Shown here: positions 16,011 through 24,471 of the stretch, one piece after another
Numbering within the stretch: the stretch's first letter is position 1
How the letters are laid out: each line of letters opens with the position of its first letter
From: Candidatus Gastranaerophilales bacterium
GTDB lineage: Bacteria; Cyanobacteriota; Vampirovibrionia; Gastranaerophilales; Gastranaerophilaceae
Assembly (NCBI GenBank): GCA_944323725.1
Contig: CALUTP010000029.1
Location: forward strand, 1-38,717
Direction of reading: 5' to 3'
Length of the DNA stretch: 38,717 nucleotides
Made by a program: the position numbers and the translations under genes
Notes under the pieces: model-generated
Databases searched by the model: none
What the model saw: only the letters and a program-made list of their open reading frames with translations
Told to the model about the DNA's origin: nothing

Positions 16011-17378
16011 ATGGAACATTTAAACAAATTACTAGCTTGTGTGGAAAAAGAGTCTTTAATTTTTAAAAATCCAGATTTAAATTTTATCGTTGGACTTACT
16101 AATACTCAAGTTAAGGATTTAAAAAAAATTGCAGTAGAAGAAGGTTTTATTAAAAATGATAAGCAAGAATTTTTTCTAACGGAAAAAGGTAAAATCTATT
16201 TAAAAGAAAATCCTATTAAATCATGGTGTAGTGATAAATTTCCAAAACGCCCTGAGATTAATCTTGAGTATTTAAAACTTGAAAAAATGCCGCCTACACT
16301 GACTAAAGCAATAAGGTGCCTTGCCAGACACTTATTGGAAGGTGAAGAATTAAAAGAAAATTCAATTGAGTCTTATTTGATGAGAGAATTATTATCAAAA
16401 AATTCTACTTGTAAAGATATAAAAAAAGAAATTAAAAAAGATATTCTTAAGGGTAAAAAGATAAAGCTTACTGATTTATTTGAAAAATTCAGTTCTTACG
16501 GACTTACAAAGTCAATTATTAGTATTCTGCTATTAGATGTGCTAGCAGAAAATAAAGATATCCTCGCAATTTATGAAAAATTGCAATTTCAGTTAAAACT
16601 TAATCAATTAATGTTTGATAGAATGATTTTTTGTCCTCAAAACTTTGAAATTCAAAAAACTATTATGGATGATTTACCAATTTTAGAAAGTATTTCAAAA
16701 GTTTTGTCTAAAAATAGTACGAAAAATATTTTGGATATAACAAAAAGCCTTATATATTTTATTAGAGCTTTAGAAAAATATACTCTAAATACAGAAAGAT
16801 TATCTAAAAAGACAATCAGATTTAGAAATGTAATCATGAATGCTAAAGATCCGATAAGTCTTTTTTATCGGGATATTCCAAAAGTTCTTTGTGGAAAATT
16901 ACTTCCTGAATGTGGTGATGAATTCTTAAATGAATATGAAAATTCAATTAATGAAATGAAAAATGCTACTAGAGATATGATTTTTGAGATTAATCGTTTC
17001 TTTTTAGATAATTTTAATTCTAAGTCAAGAACAGAACTTGCCAAAAGATTTGAGGCTGTTGAAGAATATATAGGAGAAAAAGAGCTCAGAGTTTTATTTA
17101 ATAATGTTACGGAAAAAGATGCAGATGATATTCTATGGATTAATCGTATTGCTACATTTATAAATAAATCAAGAGTCCCTAAAGACTGGTCAGATGAAGA
17201 TGTTGCTGATTTTAAAGTTAGAGTAAAAGAATTAGCACTAAAATTTTACACAATTGAAGCTGTTGTTGGCACTTCATACATTGGAATTACCAAAAGTTTT
17301 GATAGAATTATAGATCAACTTTTGAAATTATCTAAACCTGAGCAAAGTGTAATTTTAAGAAAATTTGTAACTATTTAA
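16011..17378 (+). CDS. Unknown protein with N-terminal winged helix and helical C-terminal region
   Basis: The 455-residue product begins with a winged-helix-like region (FIVGLTNTQVKDLKKIAVEEGFI...FFLTEKGKIYL, about 25-67). It continues as a largely helical protein without Walker motifs. The stretch YGLTKSIISILLLDVLAENKD and IYEKLQFQLKLNQLMFDRMI (about 164-210), and the C-terminal KSFDRIIDQLLKLSKPEQSVIL, recall parts of very large BREX/defence-type ATPases (BrxC/PglY, DUF6079), but here with no ATPase. That likeness is from memory and weak. No defence genes are adjacent. AAAGGA precedes the ATG. Expression is likely set by the switch at 15928-15985. Convergent with 17393-18295, only 14 bp apart. 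Confidence 0.8.
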   Translation: MEHLNKLLACVEKESLIFKNPDLNFIVGLTNTQVKDLKKIAVEEGFIKNDKQEFFLTEKGKIYLKENPIKSWCSDKFPKRPEINLEYLKLEKMPPTLTKAIRCLARHLLEGEELKENSIESYLMRELLSKNSTCKDIKKEIKKDILKGKKIKLTDLFEKFSSYGLTKSIISILLLDVLAENKDILAIYEKLQFQLKLNQLMFDRMIFCPQNFEIQKTIMDDLPILESISKVLSKNSTKNILDITKSLIYFIRALEKYTLNTERLSKKTIRFRNVIMNAKDPISLFYRDIPKVLCGKLLPECGDEFLNEYENSINEMKNATRDMIFEINRFFLDNFNSKSRTELAKRFEAVEEYIGEKELRVLFNNVTEKDADDILWINRIATFINKSRVPKDWSDEDVADFKVRVKELALKFYTIEAVVGTSYIGITKSFDRIIDQLLKLSKPEQSVILRKFVTI

Positions 17379-17392
17379 AGAAGAATTATTTT

Positions 17393-18295
17393 TTAGTTAT
17401 GATTTTTTACTGGGGTTTTATTAGTTTTTTGTAAAATTATTGCAAGAACTCCTGTAAGTATAAGTATTATTCCAAGTATAATTTTTGGAGTCAGACTCTG
17501 ATGGAATACAAACACTCCAAAAAATATTGCAGTTAAGGGTTCTAGAGCTCCAAGTATTGCAGTAGGAGTTGAACCGATTAGTCTTATTGATATATTAATT
17601 GTTTCAAGGGATATTACTGTAGGAAATATTGATAATGCTAATGTACATAGCCATAGAAATGGAGTATTTATAATTTGTAGTTCTGAGCAGAATTTTAGAT
17701 TATAGATATATACGAGTAGGCCAAAAAGCATTACATAAAAACTAAGTTTGTCATGTTTTATATGTTTAATTGTTTTATTATTTTTTACACCAACTATGTA
17801 TATTGCATATAATAAAGCTGAAAGTAAAACTAATAAAACTCCTTTTAAATTCATAGCTGAATTAGGTTTGGTATTATATAGCATTATAATGCCTAATGAG
17901 GTAAGAATGATTGCAAAAATTGAAGTCTTTGTGATTTTTTCGTTATAAAAAATAGCCATAATTATTGCAACTATTACGGGATATATAAATAAAATTGTGC
18001 AGGCTATTCCAATTTCTATGTATTTGAAAGCATCAAATAAAGTTAAAGACGAAAGTGAAAAAACTATTCCCAGAATAAAAAGAGGTAAAAATTCAGTTTT
18101 TGATAGTTTAATGGAACTTTTTTTTATAAATTTTATCCATAATCCATAAAAAATTACTGCAAATAAATATCTATAAAACAATACAGAATTAACCCCTATT
18201 CCTCCTGCATAAAGCGGGAGAGCAAATAAAGGATTTGTGCCATAACTTGCGGATGCAATACATCCGTTTATTATACCTGTTAAACGCCTTTTCAT
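17393..18295 (-). CDS. EamA/DMT family transporter
   Basis: A ten-TM drug/metabolite transporter with two EamA repeats. Repeat 1 starts at GIINGCIASASYGTNPLFALPLYA and repeat 2 near residue 147 (NLKGVLLVLLSALLYAIYIVGV), ending with LGALEPLTAIFFGVFVFHQSLTPKIILGIILILTGV, the usual C-terminal signature. I take ATG 18295 as the start (300 aa) because AAAGG is 7 bases upstream; a TTG three bases further up is in frame but worse placed. Substrate unknown; amino acids or metabolites are usual for the family. It is divergent from the ogt gene, sharing a 73-bp intergenic region. Confidence 0.9.
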   Translation of the reverse strand: MKRRLTGIINGCIASASYGTNPLFALPLYAGGIGVNSVLFYRYLFAVIFYGLWIKFIKKSSIKLSKTEFLPLFILGIVFSLSSLTLFDAFKYIEIGIACTILFIYPVIVAIIMAIFYNEKITKTSIFAIILTSLGIIMLYNTKPNSAMNLKGVLLVLLSALLYAIYIVGVKNNKTIKHIKHDKLSFYVMLFGLLVYIYNLKFCSELQIINTPFLWLCTLALSIFPTVISLETINISIRLIGSTPTAILGALEPLTAIFFGVFVFHQSLTPKIILGIILILTGVLAIILQKTNKTPVKNHN

Positions 18296-18368
18296 CAATT
18301 TACCTTTCTTTTGGGGTGTATAATTAAATTATATTTCTATGTTATTATCAAGACAATAGGAGATATAA

Positions 18369-18872
18369 ATGATTTATAAAACTTATTACGACTCACCTAT
18401 TGGTAAATTGATGATTGTTGGGGATAGTAATAATATTATAGGAACATGGGTTGAGGGACAAAAGTATTTTGGTGGGAACCTATCAGAAAATATTTCTCAA
18501 GAAGATGGTATTCCTGTATTTATAAAAACAAAACTTTGGTTTGATAGATATTTTTCTGGTGAAATTGTATCTCCAAAAGAGCTCTACTTAGCTCCTTTTG
18601 GTAGTCATTTTAGGCATGTTGTATGGAATACTCTATTAGAGATTCCATATGGTGAGATTACAACTTATGGAGCTATTGCGAAAAAAGTTGCTAAAATTTT
18701 AAATAAAGACTCTATATCTGCTCAAGCGATTGGCGGGGCTATAGGTCATAATCCTTTATTAATTATAATTCCATGTCATAGAGTAATTGGTGCAAATGGC
18801 AATCTTACAGGTTATGCAGGTGGAATTGATAAAAAACTTCAGCTTTTAAAATTAGAGGGAGTTAATTTATAG
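18369..18872 (+). CDS. ogt: Methylated-DNA-protein-cysteine methyltransferase
   Basis: This suicide repair protein removes alkyl groups from O6-alkylguanine in DNA. The C-terminal domain has the helix-turn-helix recognition region (IPYGEITTYGAIAKKV), the arginine-finger region and the active-site motif PCHRV with acceptor Cys136, followed by GANGNLTGYAGG. The N-terminal ribonuclease-like domain (1-75) is present but no Ada domain, so it is an Ogt/AGT of usual length (167 aa). AGGAG lies 7 bases before the ATG. It runs convergently into 18898-19611 with a 25-bp gap and no evident terminator. Confidence 0.95.
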   Translation: MIYKTYYDSPIGKLMIVGDSNNIIGTWVEGQKYFGGNLSENISQEDGIPVFIKTKLWFDRYFSGEIVSPKELYLAPFGSHFRHVVWNTLLEIPYGEITTYGAIAKKVAKILNKDSISAQAIGGAIGHNPLLIIIPCHRVIGANGNLTGYAGGIDKKLQLLKLEGVNL

Positions 18873-18897
18873 TAGTTTTCAATATTTTTATAAAAAA

Positions 18898-19611
18898 TTA
18901 ACTGCACTGTTTATTAACACATAAATCTTCACAAAGTATTATAATTACAGCTTCTCCGGCTTTTGCATGATAATTGAGTCCTGGAGTAATTAATCCAGTA
19001 ATTAGTCCGACAGATGTTCCCACAGGGATACCTATTGCATATCCTACCCCTAATTTAGCAGGATTTGGTATGAATGCAAATCCTGTTCCTGCACCTGCTC
19101 CTACAATGCCCAATCCTAAAGTCCAAGCTGTTAATTTTCCTGCTGTATGCCAGCCGTTTTCTTTTAAAGAGGAATCTTTACTTTTAGGTCTTGCTGACAT
19201 TGATATGGCGGTTCCGTCAGGTAGGATAAGGCATTCAAAATTAAAATATACTCTAGCATTTTTATTAGGTATTCGTGGTTTTTCAATTTTTATTACTGTT
19301 GCCACAACTTTTGAGCAGGCAGGGATAATAAGTGTACCTTCCTGAGTATAAATTGCTTCTGGGATGCTAAAATTTACTCTGTCTCCTGCTTTTACGCATT
19401 CAGATTTAAATTTTTCATTAAAAACTACTTTTAATGCATTACCTTTACAAATTATATTTCTAAGGTTGGTGATTACAACTTGATTTGTTATTGCACCTTT
19501 TTCACAGAACATATGTTCTTTGGAAATAATTTCTTCCTGACAGTTACATGTATCTGCAAATCTTGTGCAGCCTATACTTATAATACATAATAGAAGCAGT
19601 ATTTTTTTCAT
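18898..19611 (-). CDS. Exported protein with Gly-rich C-terminal region, unknown function
   Basis: The 237-residue product begins MKKILLLLCIISIGC, a signal peptide whose end (ISIGC) resembles a lipobox but has Ser at -3, so lipoprotein processing is possible, not certain. A beta-rich middle part (AGDRVNFSIPEAIYTQEGTLIIPACSKVVATVIKI) recalls the pore-domain folds of VirB10/TrbI or FlgA-like proteins. A glycine-rich hydrophobic segment follows (GLGIVGAGAGTGFAF ... GIPVGTSVGLITGLI, about 167-213). Eleven cysteines, many at both ends, suggest disulfides. Promoter elements place the -10 six bases before the ATG with no Shine-Dalgarno. Family not recognised. Confidence 0.8.
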   Translation of the reverse strand: MKKILLLLCIISIGCTRFADTCNCQEEIISKEHMFCEKGAITNQVVITNLRNIICKGNALKVVFNEKFKSECVKAGDRVNFSIPEAIYTQEGTLIIPACSKVVATVIKIEKPRIPNKNARVYFNFECLILPDGTAISMSARPKSKDSSLKENGWHTAGKLTAWTLGLGIVGAGAGTGFAFIPNPAKLGVGYAIGIPVGTSVGLITGLITPGLNYHAKAGEAVIIILCEDLCVNKQCS

Positions 19612-19617
19612 AAGGTT

Positions 19618-19646
19618 ATTATTTGTAAAAGTTTTAAACTTTACAA
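19618..19646 (-). promoter_or_regulatory. Leaderless-type promoter of 18898-19611
   Basis: On the minus strand TTGTAA (19641-19646), 17 bp, AATAAT (19618-19623), then six bases to ATG 19611. Confidence 0.6.
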
Positions 19647-19665
19647 TTGCCTTATCAGGTTAGTT

Positions 19666-19872
19666 CTAGCCACCGCATTTTTTACAAGGACGTCCACCTC
19701 TTTTTATAGCGTCTTGTTTCTCTATTTTTATGCAGACTTTGCATATTTGAGCATAATGGCAGGATGGTTTGTGGTAGATTTTTGAATTAGGATTAAATAC
19801 GACAGTTTCTGCATAAGATGCTGAGGTGCTCAGTATTAATAATGAAAATAGCGTTAATAAAGATTTTTTCAT
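19666..19872 (-). CDS. Small exported protein with Ada-like cysteine/histidine metal-binding domain
   Basis: A 68-residue protein with a clear signal peptide (MKKSLLTLFSLLILSTSASYA, cleavage after residue 21) and a mature part NSKIYHKPSCHYA...CKVC...AIKRGGRPCKKCGG. This pattern (YHxxxC ... AxxxGxxPCxxC) is the small domain that resembles the zinc-binding N-terminus of Ada and is often attached to nucleases or ComE-type proteins; here it stands alone. It should bind zinc in the periplasm or on the surface. AAGGA lies 6 bases before the ATG. It may share a transcript with 18898-19611, which also has its own promoter. Confidence 0.8.
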   Translation of the reverse strand: MKKSLLTLFSLLILSTSASYAETVVFNPNSKIYHKPSCHYAQICKVCIKIEKQDAIKRGGRPCKKCGG

Positions 19873-19958
19873 ACATTTCCTTTTTGTTTGAACAGATATT
19901 TTTTATTTCATTTTTTATACTTTTATTTTATATTAAAATTGCTAAAAAGGAATAGGTT

Positions 19959-20900
19959 ATGATTATAAGTTTTTTGAATAAGTTAAGTATTTTTAATGAT
20001 TGGATTTTTGTAGGATTTGATAGGTTTATAGAAAGTTTTGGTCTAGCTGATTGGATCACAGATGCTTTAATTGATAGTTTTCATATCATCCCTTTTTTAT
20101 TTATTGTGTTTATTTTTATAGAGATTTTTGAATATTACTATGCTGATAAAATTAATGGTTTTATGAAAGAATCTGAAAAAACTGGACCGGCAATTGGCAG
20201 CTTAGCTGCAATAGTTCCGCAATGCGGGTTTTCAATAATAGCAAGCTCTTTATATTCTGGCGGGTTAATTACAAAAGGTACTTTAATTGCTATTTATCTT
20301 GCTACTTCAGATGAAGCTATTCCTGTATTATTGGCTAGACCTGACAAAGTTTGGCTTGTTTTGCCTGTTATTTTTGTAAAACTTATTGTTGCTATATTTG
20401 CTGGATATTTGATTGATTTTATTTTCAAAACAAAACTCGTAAAAGATGCTGTAGTGGAAATTCCTGAAGAGGGTTGTTGTAAGCATGATATTATTTCAGA
20501 AAATAAAAATAATCTATGGCTTCATCCGCTTTCACATACTGTAAATGTTTTTGCTTTTGTACTTGTTATTACTTTATTTTTAAATTATTTTGTTACTGAC
20601 TCGGTTATTAGTGCATTTTTTTCTAATACGAGTTTTAAATACCGCATACTTGAGCCTATCGTGACTGGTGTTTTGGGCTTAATTCCAAATTGTGCAGTAT
20701 CAATTGCATTTACTATGATGCTTATAAAAGGGACTATAAGTTTTGGGGCTGCTATGGCTGGATTATTCTCAAATGCCGGATTAGGCCTCCTTGTTTTGCT
20801 TAGAAAAAATAAAAGTATAAAAGATACTGCTTTAGTAATTTTATTACTTTTATTTATAAGTCTATTTTCTGGAATTTTTCTTCAGTTTGTAAAAATTTAA
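19959..20900 (+). CDS. Putative 10-TM heavy-metal (manganese) exporter
   Basis: The 313-residue polytopic protein matches the family known as putative 10TM heavy-metal exporter / putative manganese transporter (PF11449, ArsP_2, from memory). Two inverted halves each carry a Pro/Cys motif: AIVPQCGFSIIASSLYSGG (about 83-101) and LIPNCAVSIAFTMMLIKG (about 245-262). Acidic residues EIFEYYYADK follow TM1, and a central loop has GCCKHD (171-176), which could bind metal. AAGGAAT lies 6 bases before the ATG. No copy of the DtxR-type palindrome lies upstream. The stop overlaps the convergent alcohol dehydrogenase gene by 4 bp. Confidence 0.85.
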   Translation: MIISFLNKLSIFNDWIFVGFDRFIESFGLADWITDALIDSFHIIPFLFIVFIFIEIFEYYYADKINGFMKESEKTGPAIGSLAAIVPQCGFSIIASSLYSGGLITKGTLIAIYLATSDEAIPVLLARPDKVWLVLPVIFVKLIVAIFAGYLIDFIFKTKLVKDAVVEIPEEGCCKHDIISENKNNLWLHPLSHTVNVFAFVLVITLFLNYFVTDSVISAFFSNTSFKYRILEPIVTGVLGLIPNCAVSIAFTMMLIKGTISFGAAMAGLFSNAGLGLLVLLRKNKSIKDTALVILLLLFISLFSGIFLQFVKI

Positions 20901-21931
20901 TAGGTAATTGCAATTTTAAGACAGTTATCTATTTTTTCTTCAAACATTTTGTAGGCTTCAATAATATTATCAAAAGGCACTTTTTTACTTATTAAAATGT
21001 CTGTAGAAATTTTACCTTCTGAAATAAATTTAACGAGTTCTGCACAGTGTGTGGCATCGACTCCGCCAGTTTTAAATATGAGATTTTTTCCATACATATC
21101 CGGCAGTGGAAGGGTTTGCGGCGATTCATACATTGCTACCACCGCTACAACAGAATTTGGCCGAGCAATTTTCCAAGCCAGTTCAAAAGTATTTTTCCCG
21201 CCAGCAGCTTCTATTACTCCGTCAGCTCCATCTCCATTGGTAATTATCTCGACTTCGTATTGTGCGTTTTGTTTTGAGGGATTGATTATATAATCTGCTA
21301 AATTATTTTTATATGCTAAATCAAGCCTTTGATTATCAGTGTCTATAGCAATAATTTTAGAAGCTCCAAGTAATTTTGCACACATCATTGTACATAATCC
21401 AACAGGGCCTGCGCCAATTACTGCTATAGTATCCCCTTGTTTAATTTCACAAAGTTCTGCTCCAAAATACCCGCTTGATAATATATCACCAACAAAAAGT
21501 GCATTTTCATAGCTGACATTTTCAGGCAGTTTTGTCAATCCAGTCTGCGCAAATGGAACTCTTATATATTCAGCCTGACAGCCATCTATTTTGCATCCAA
21601 TTTCCCAACCGCCTTTTAAGCAATTGTTTATAAACCCCCTTTTGCAGAATCTGCATTCTCCACAGAAAGTTATACAATTAGCGCATACTCTGTCTCCAAT
21701 TTTAAGATTTTTTATGTTTTTACCAACTTTTACAACTTCACCTACAAATTCATGACCTAATGCAATCCCTTCCTTTGCAAGTGGTACGGCACCATGTATA
21801 ATATGAAGATCACTTGTGCAAATTGTTGATAATTTAACTTTTACAATGGCATCATTCTCATTTAGAATTTCAGGTATAGGTTTTTCACAAATTTCTATTT
21901 TCCCATTTTTTTTATATACAAGTGCTTTCAT
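20897..21931 (-). CDS. Zinc-dependent alcohol dehydrogenase (MDR family)
   Basis: A medium-chain dehydrogenase of 344 residues that oxidises an alcohol or reduces the matching aldehyde or ketone with NAD(P). Catalytic zinc ligands are Cys38 and the GHE motif (His60, Glu61); the structural zinc lobe has Cys90, Cys93, Cys96 and Cys104. The Rossmann motif is VIGAGPVG (about 171-178) with IDTDNQR after strand 2, Asp at that position favouring NAD(H). GGAG precedes the ATG by 6-7 bases. It is divergent from the SulP gene and convergent with the metal exporter gene. Substrate unknown. Confidence 0.93.
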   Translation of the reverse strand: MKALVYKKNGKIEICEKPIPEILNENDAIVKVKLSTICTSDLHIIHGAVPLAKEGIALGHEFVGEVVKVGKNIKNLKIGDRVCANCITFCGECRFCKRGFINNCLKGGWEIGCKIDGCQAEYIRVPFAQTGLTKLPENVSYENALFVGDILSSGYFGAELCEIKQGDTIAVIGAGPVGLCTMMCAKLLGASKIIAIDTDNQRLDLAYKNNLADYIINPSKQNAQYEVEIITNGDGADGVIEAAGGKNTFELAWKIARPNSVVAVVAMYESPQTLPLPDMYGKNLIFKTGGVDATHCAELVKFISEGKISTDILISKKVPFDNIIEAYKMFEEKIDNCLKIAITY

Positions 21932-21982
21932 ATTCTCTCCTTTTTATTTATTATAACATGTGTTTTATAGATTATGGTGTAC

Positions 21983-22011
21983 TTGCCATATTTTATATTA
22001 ACTGTTATCAT
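21983..22011 (+). promoter_or_regulatory. Promoter of the SulP gene, near-leaderless
   Basis: TTGCCA (21983-21988), 17 bp, TATCAT (22006-22011). The ATG at 22021 is nine bases after the -10, so at most a few leader bases are expected. No Shine-Dalgarno. Confidence 0.6.
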
Positions 22012-22020
22012 TGTCATATT

Positions 22021-23553
22021 ATGATTAATACATTTAATATTGCCTCGTTAAAAAAAGATTTTCTTGCTTCAATAATTGTATTTTTAATAGCGATGCCTCT
22101 TGCTATAGGTATTTCTATTGCTTGTGGATTGTCTGTATATAGCGGGTTGATAGCTGCTATAATCGGCGGGATTATTGTGGGGGCATTTTCCGGGAATTCG
22201 CTTCAGGTATCTGGCCCTGCTGCAGGACTTATACTTATTATTGTTGATATTATAGCAACTCTTGGAGTTGATAAATTATTTTTAATTATTTTTGTCGTTG
22301 GGTTAATGCAGATTATTTTTGGACTTTTTTCATTAGGAAAATGGTTCAGGGCGATTTCCCCAGCTATCATTCAGGGTATGCTTGCAGGTATTGGAATTTC
22401 TATTTTCCTTTCGCAGTTTCATATAATGCTTGATAGCAAACCGCAAAATACTTTTTTTGAAAATATTGCAGATTTATTTTCTGTAATTTATAATTCAGTA
22501 TTGCCTTTTGATGGTTCTCAACATCATCATGCTGCTTTTATTGGGATTATTACTATAGGTAGTATTATTTTGTGGAATAATATTCCTTATAAAAAATTTA
22601 AAGTTATTCCAGCAGCACTTGTTGCTGTTATTATTGCGTCATTAGTTGCAGGAGTTTTTCATTTTGATATAAATTATATTGAATTAGGTGCAAAATTTTG
22701 GGATAATGTTAAATTTATAAGCCTTTCTACTTTTAAATTTATTTTTGATTTTAAAATTCTGCTAAGCGCATTGATTATCACTTTTATCGCAAGTGCAGAG
22801 ACACTTCTTACTTCGAATGCAATTGATAAGATGTGTGAGCGTTCTAAGACTGATTATAATAAAGAAATTATTGCTCAAGGTCTCGGTAATTCTATTTCCG
22901 GACTCGTCGGGGGGCTGCCTATTACAGGTGTAATCGTTAGAAGTGCTGCAAATATTAATGCTGATGCTCAGAGTAGGTTTTCTACAATAATGCATGGTAT
23001 ATGGATTATATTTTTTGTCACTTTATTTCCGCAAGTTTTAAATTTTATTCCACAAGCCTCTTTGGCTGGAATTTTAGTATATACAGGCTATAAGCTTGTG
23101 GATGTCAAAGCCGCAAAATATCTTTATCACTTAAGCAAGGGTGAATTCGCAATTTATTTAATTACGCTTATTTCTATTTTGTTTACTAATCTTTTTGAGG
23201 GTATTCTTATAGGTTTTGGTGCTGCTATTGCTAAGAGTGTTTTTAAAATGCTTAAGGTTCATATAAAAGTCGAAGAAAATGAAGAAGAAAATAAAATTAT
23301 CGTGAAATTAAGTGGAAATATAATTTTCTTACAGCTTCCTCAACTTATTGATATTTTTGAGCATCTTCCTGAAGATAAGGAAATTTATGTCTGTGCTGAT
23401 AGACTTCATTTTATGGATCATGCTTGTGTTGATTTTATAAAGGATTGGGAAAATGCAAGAAATTCTACTGCTAAGTCTGCAGTAGAGATTGATTGGAGCC
23501 GTATAAGAAGAACTTATCCTAATTTTAAATGGAAAAAATTCCATAAAAGTTAA
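22021..23553 (+). CDS. SulP family anion permease with STAS domain
   Basis: SulP proteins move sulfate, bicarbonate or other anions. The membrane domain starts SLKKDFLASIIVFLIAMPLAIGI and has the family motif SGNSLQVSGPAAGL (about 60-73), a later GLVGGLPITGVIVRSAANI block (about 293-311) and some 12-14 TM segments. A C-terminal cytosolic STAS domain runs from about residue 415 (KVEENEEENKIIVKLSG) to the end. I use ATG 22021 (510 aa). An upstream in-frame ATG at 21922 would add 33 hydrophobic residues encoded across the promoter and inside the start of the divergent gene. Ion specificity cannot be read; no carbonic anhydrase or sulfur genes lie nearby. Confidence 0.92.
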   Translation: MINTFNIASLKKDFLASIIVFLIAMPLAIGISIACGLSVYSGLIAAIIGGIIVGAFSGNSLQVSGPAAGLILIIVDIIATLGVDKLFLIIFVVGLMQIIFGLFSLGKWFRAISPAIIQGMLAGIGISIFLSQFHIMLDSKPQNTFFENIADLFSVIYNSVLPFDGSQHHHAAFIGIITIGSIILWNNIPYKKFKVIPAALVAVIIASLVAGVFHFDINYIELGAKFWDNVKFISLSTFKFIFDFKILLSALIITFIASAETLLTSNAIDKMCERSKTDYNKEIIAQGLGNSISGLVGGLPITGVIVRSAANINADAQSRFSTIMHGIWIIFFVTLFPQVLNFIPQASLAGILVYTGYKLVDVKAAKYLYHLSKGEFAIYLITLISILFTNLFEGILIGFGAAIAKSVFKMLKVHIKVEENEEENKIIVKLSGNIIFLQLPQLIDIFEHLPEDKEIYVCADRLHFMDHACVDFIKDWENARNSTAKSAVEIDWSRIRRTYPNFKWKKFHKS

Positions 23554-23584
23554 TGCTGATATTATTTAAATAAAAGTTGAACTT

Positions 23585-24439
23585 TTATAACAAAATTAAT
23601 ATTGCAGCACCTACTGTCATTATAATTGCGCCTAGCAGTTTCTTTTTTAAGTCGATTTCTTTAAAAATTTTCCACCCCATTATAACGCTTAATATTGTAG
23701 AGAGTTGAAAAAGTGCAAGTGCATAGCTTACGTTCATATTTTTAAAAACGTAATTAGTTGTGTATTGCATTAGACCAGTAGTTGTTATAAGACAAGCAAT
23801 TTCAATGATTGGTTTTTTATAACTTATTTTAAATTTTGTTTTTTGGAATAAAACTAACAAAAATGAAAAAATTGTACCAAAAATGCACCAGAGTATAAAA
23901 GCTGTTTTTATATCAGTTTGTAAAATAATTTTTTTAATAAAAACGGCTTCAGATGCGGTTAATATCAAGGCAAGTAGTCTATATTGAATGTCTTTCCTTT
24001 TTAAAAGTTTTATAGAAAATCCTTCTTCAGTTGAATCAAATATAAAATAACTGCCGAAAATAATTAATGCTGTTGCAAAAATTCCAGCAAAAGAAGGAAT
24101 TTCTCCAGCTAGGAAAATTCCTGCAATCATTGCAATTACAGCTTTGTAAGAATTTATTGGGCCAAGAATTGATAATTCACCTTTTTCTAGTGCTTTTATC
24201 AAAAAACTATTCCCTAGTGCTCCCAGTAATCCTGCTATTATTGCGTATTTTAATGTATTAAAACCTAATATGAATGTATGTATTTCTGGTATTAAAAATA
24301 CACATAAAATACTCAATCCAAGATATGTAAAAAAGTTAACTATAAATGGAGAATTTCCCTTTGTTGTTAATTCCTTTTGTAATACATTTGAAAATGAATT
24401 TGAGATTATTCTTATTATAATAGCTGTTATAGTTAACAT
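23585..24439 (-). CDS. EamA/DMT family transporter
   Basis: A 284-residue, ten-TM drug/metabolite transporter. Two EamA repeats begin at residue 1 and near residue 145 (KDIQYRLLALILTASEAVFIKKIIL), with the C-terminal block YALALFQLSTILSVIMGWKIFKEIDLKKKLLGAIIMTVGA typical of the family. It differs from the EamA protein at 17393-18295, having a shorter first repeat. The ATG lies 32 bp after the histidine kinase stop and lacks a Shine-Dalgarno; a TATTAA box ends five bases before it, so it may have its own promoter, be read through, or both. Substrate unknown. Confidence 0.88.
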   Translation of the reverse strand: MLTITAIIIRIISNSFSNVLQKELTTKGNSPFIVNFFTYLGLSILCVFLIPEIHTFILGFNTLKYAIIAGLLGALGNSFLIKALEKGELSILGPINSYKAVIAMIAGIFLAGEIPSFAGIFATALIIFGSYFIFDSTEEGFSIKLLKRKDIQYRLLALILTASEAVFIKKIILQTDIKTAFILWCIFGTIFSFLLVLFQKTKFKISYKKPIIEIACLITTTGLMQYTTNYVFKNMNVSYALALFQLSTILSVIMGWKIFKEIDLKKKLLGAIIMTVGAAILILL

Positions 24440-24471
24440 AATTTTTAATAGTTGTTGTGATTATGTTCAAA

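Noticed and set aside
19873-19958. DtxR-type operator before the putative manganese exporter
   Set aside because: No sequence close to GTTAGGCWTGCCTTAC is present in this gap on either strand.
21922-22020. Upstream start for the SulP permease
   Set aside because: The extra 33 residues would be encoded across the predicted promoter and overlap the start of the divergent gene; MINTFNIASLKKD at 22021 is the normal SulP beginning.
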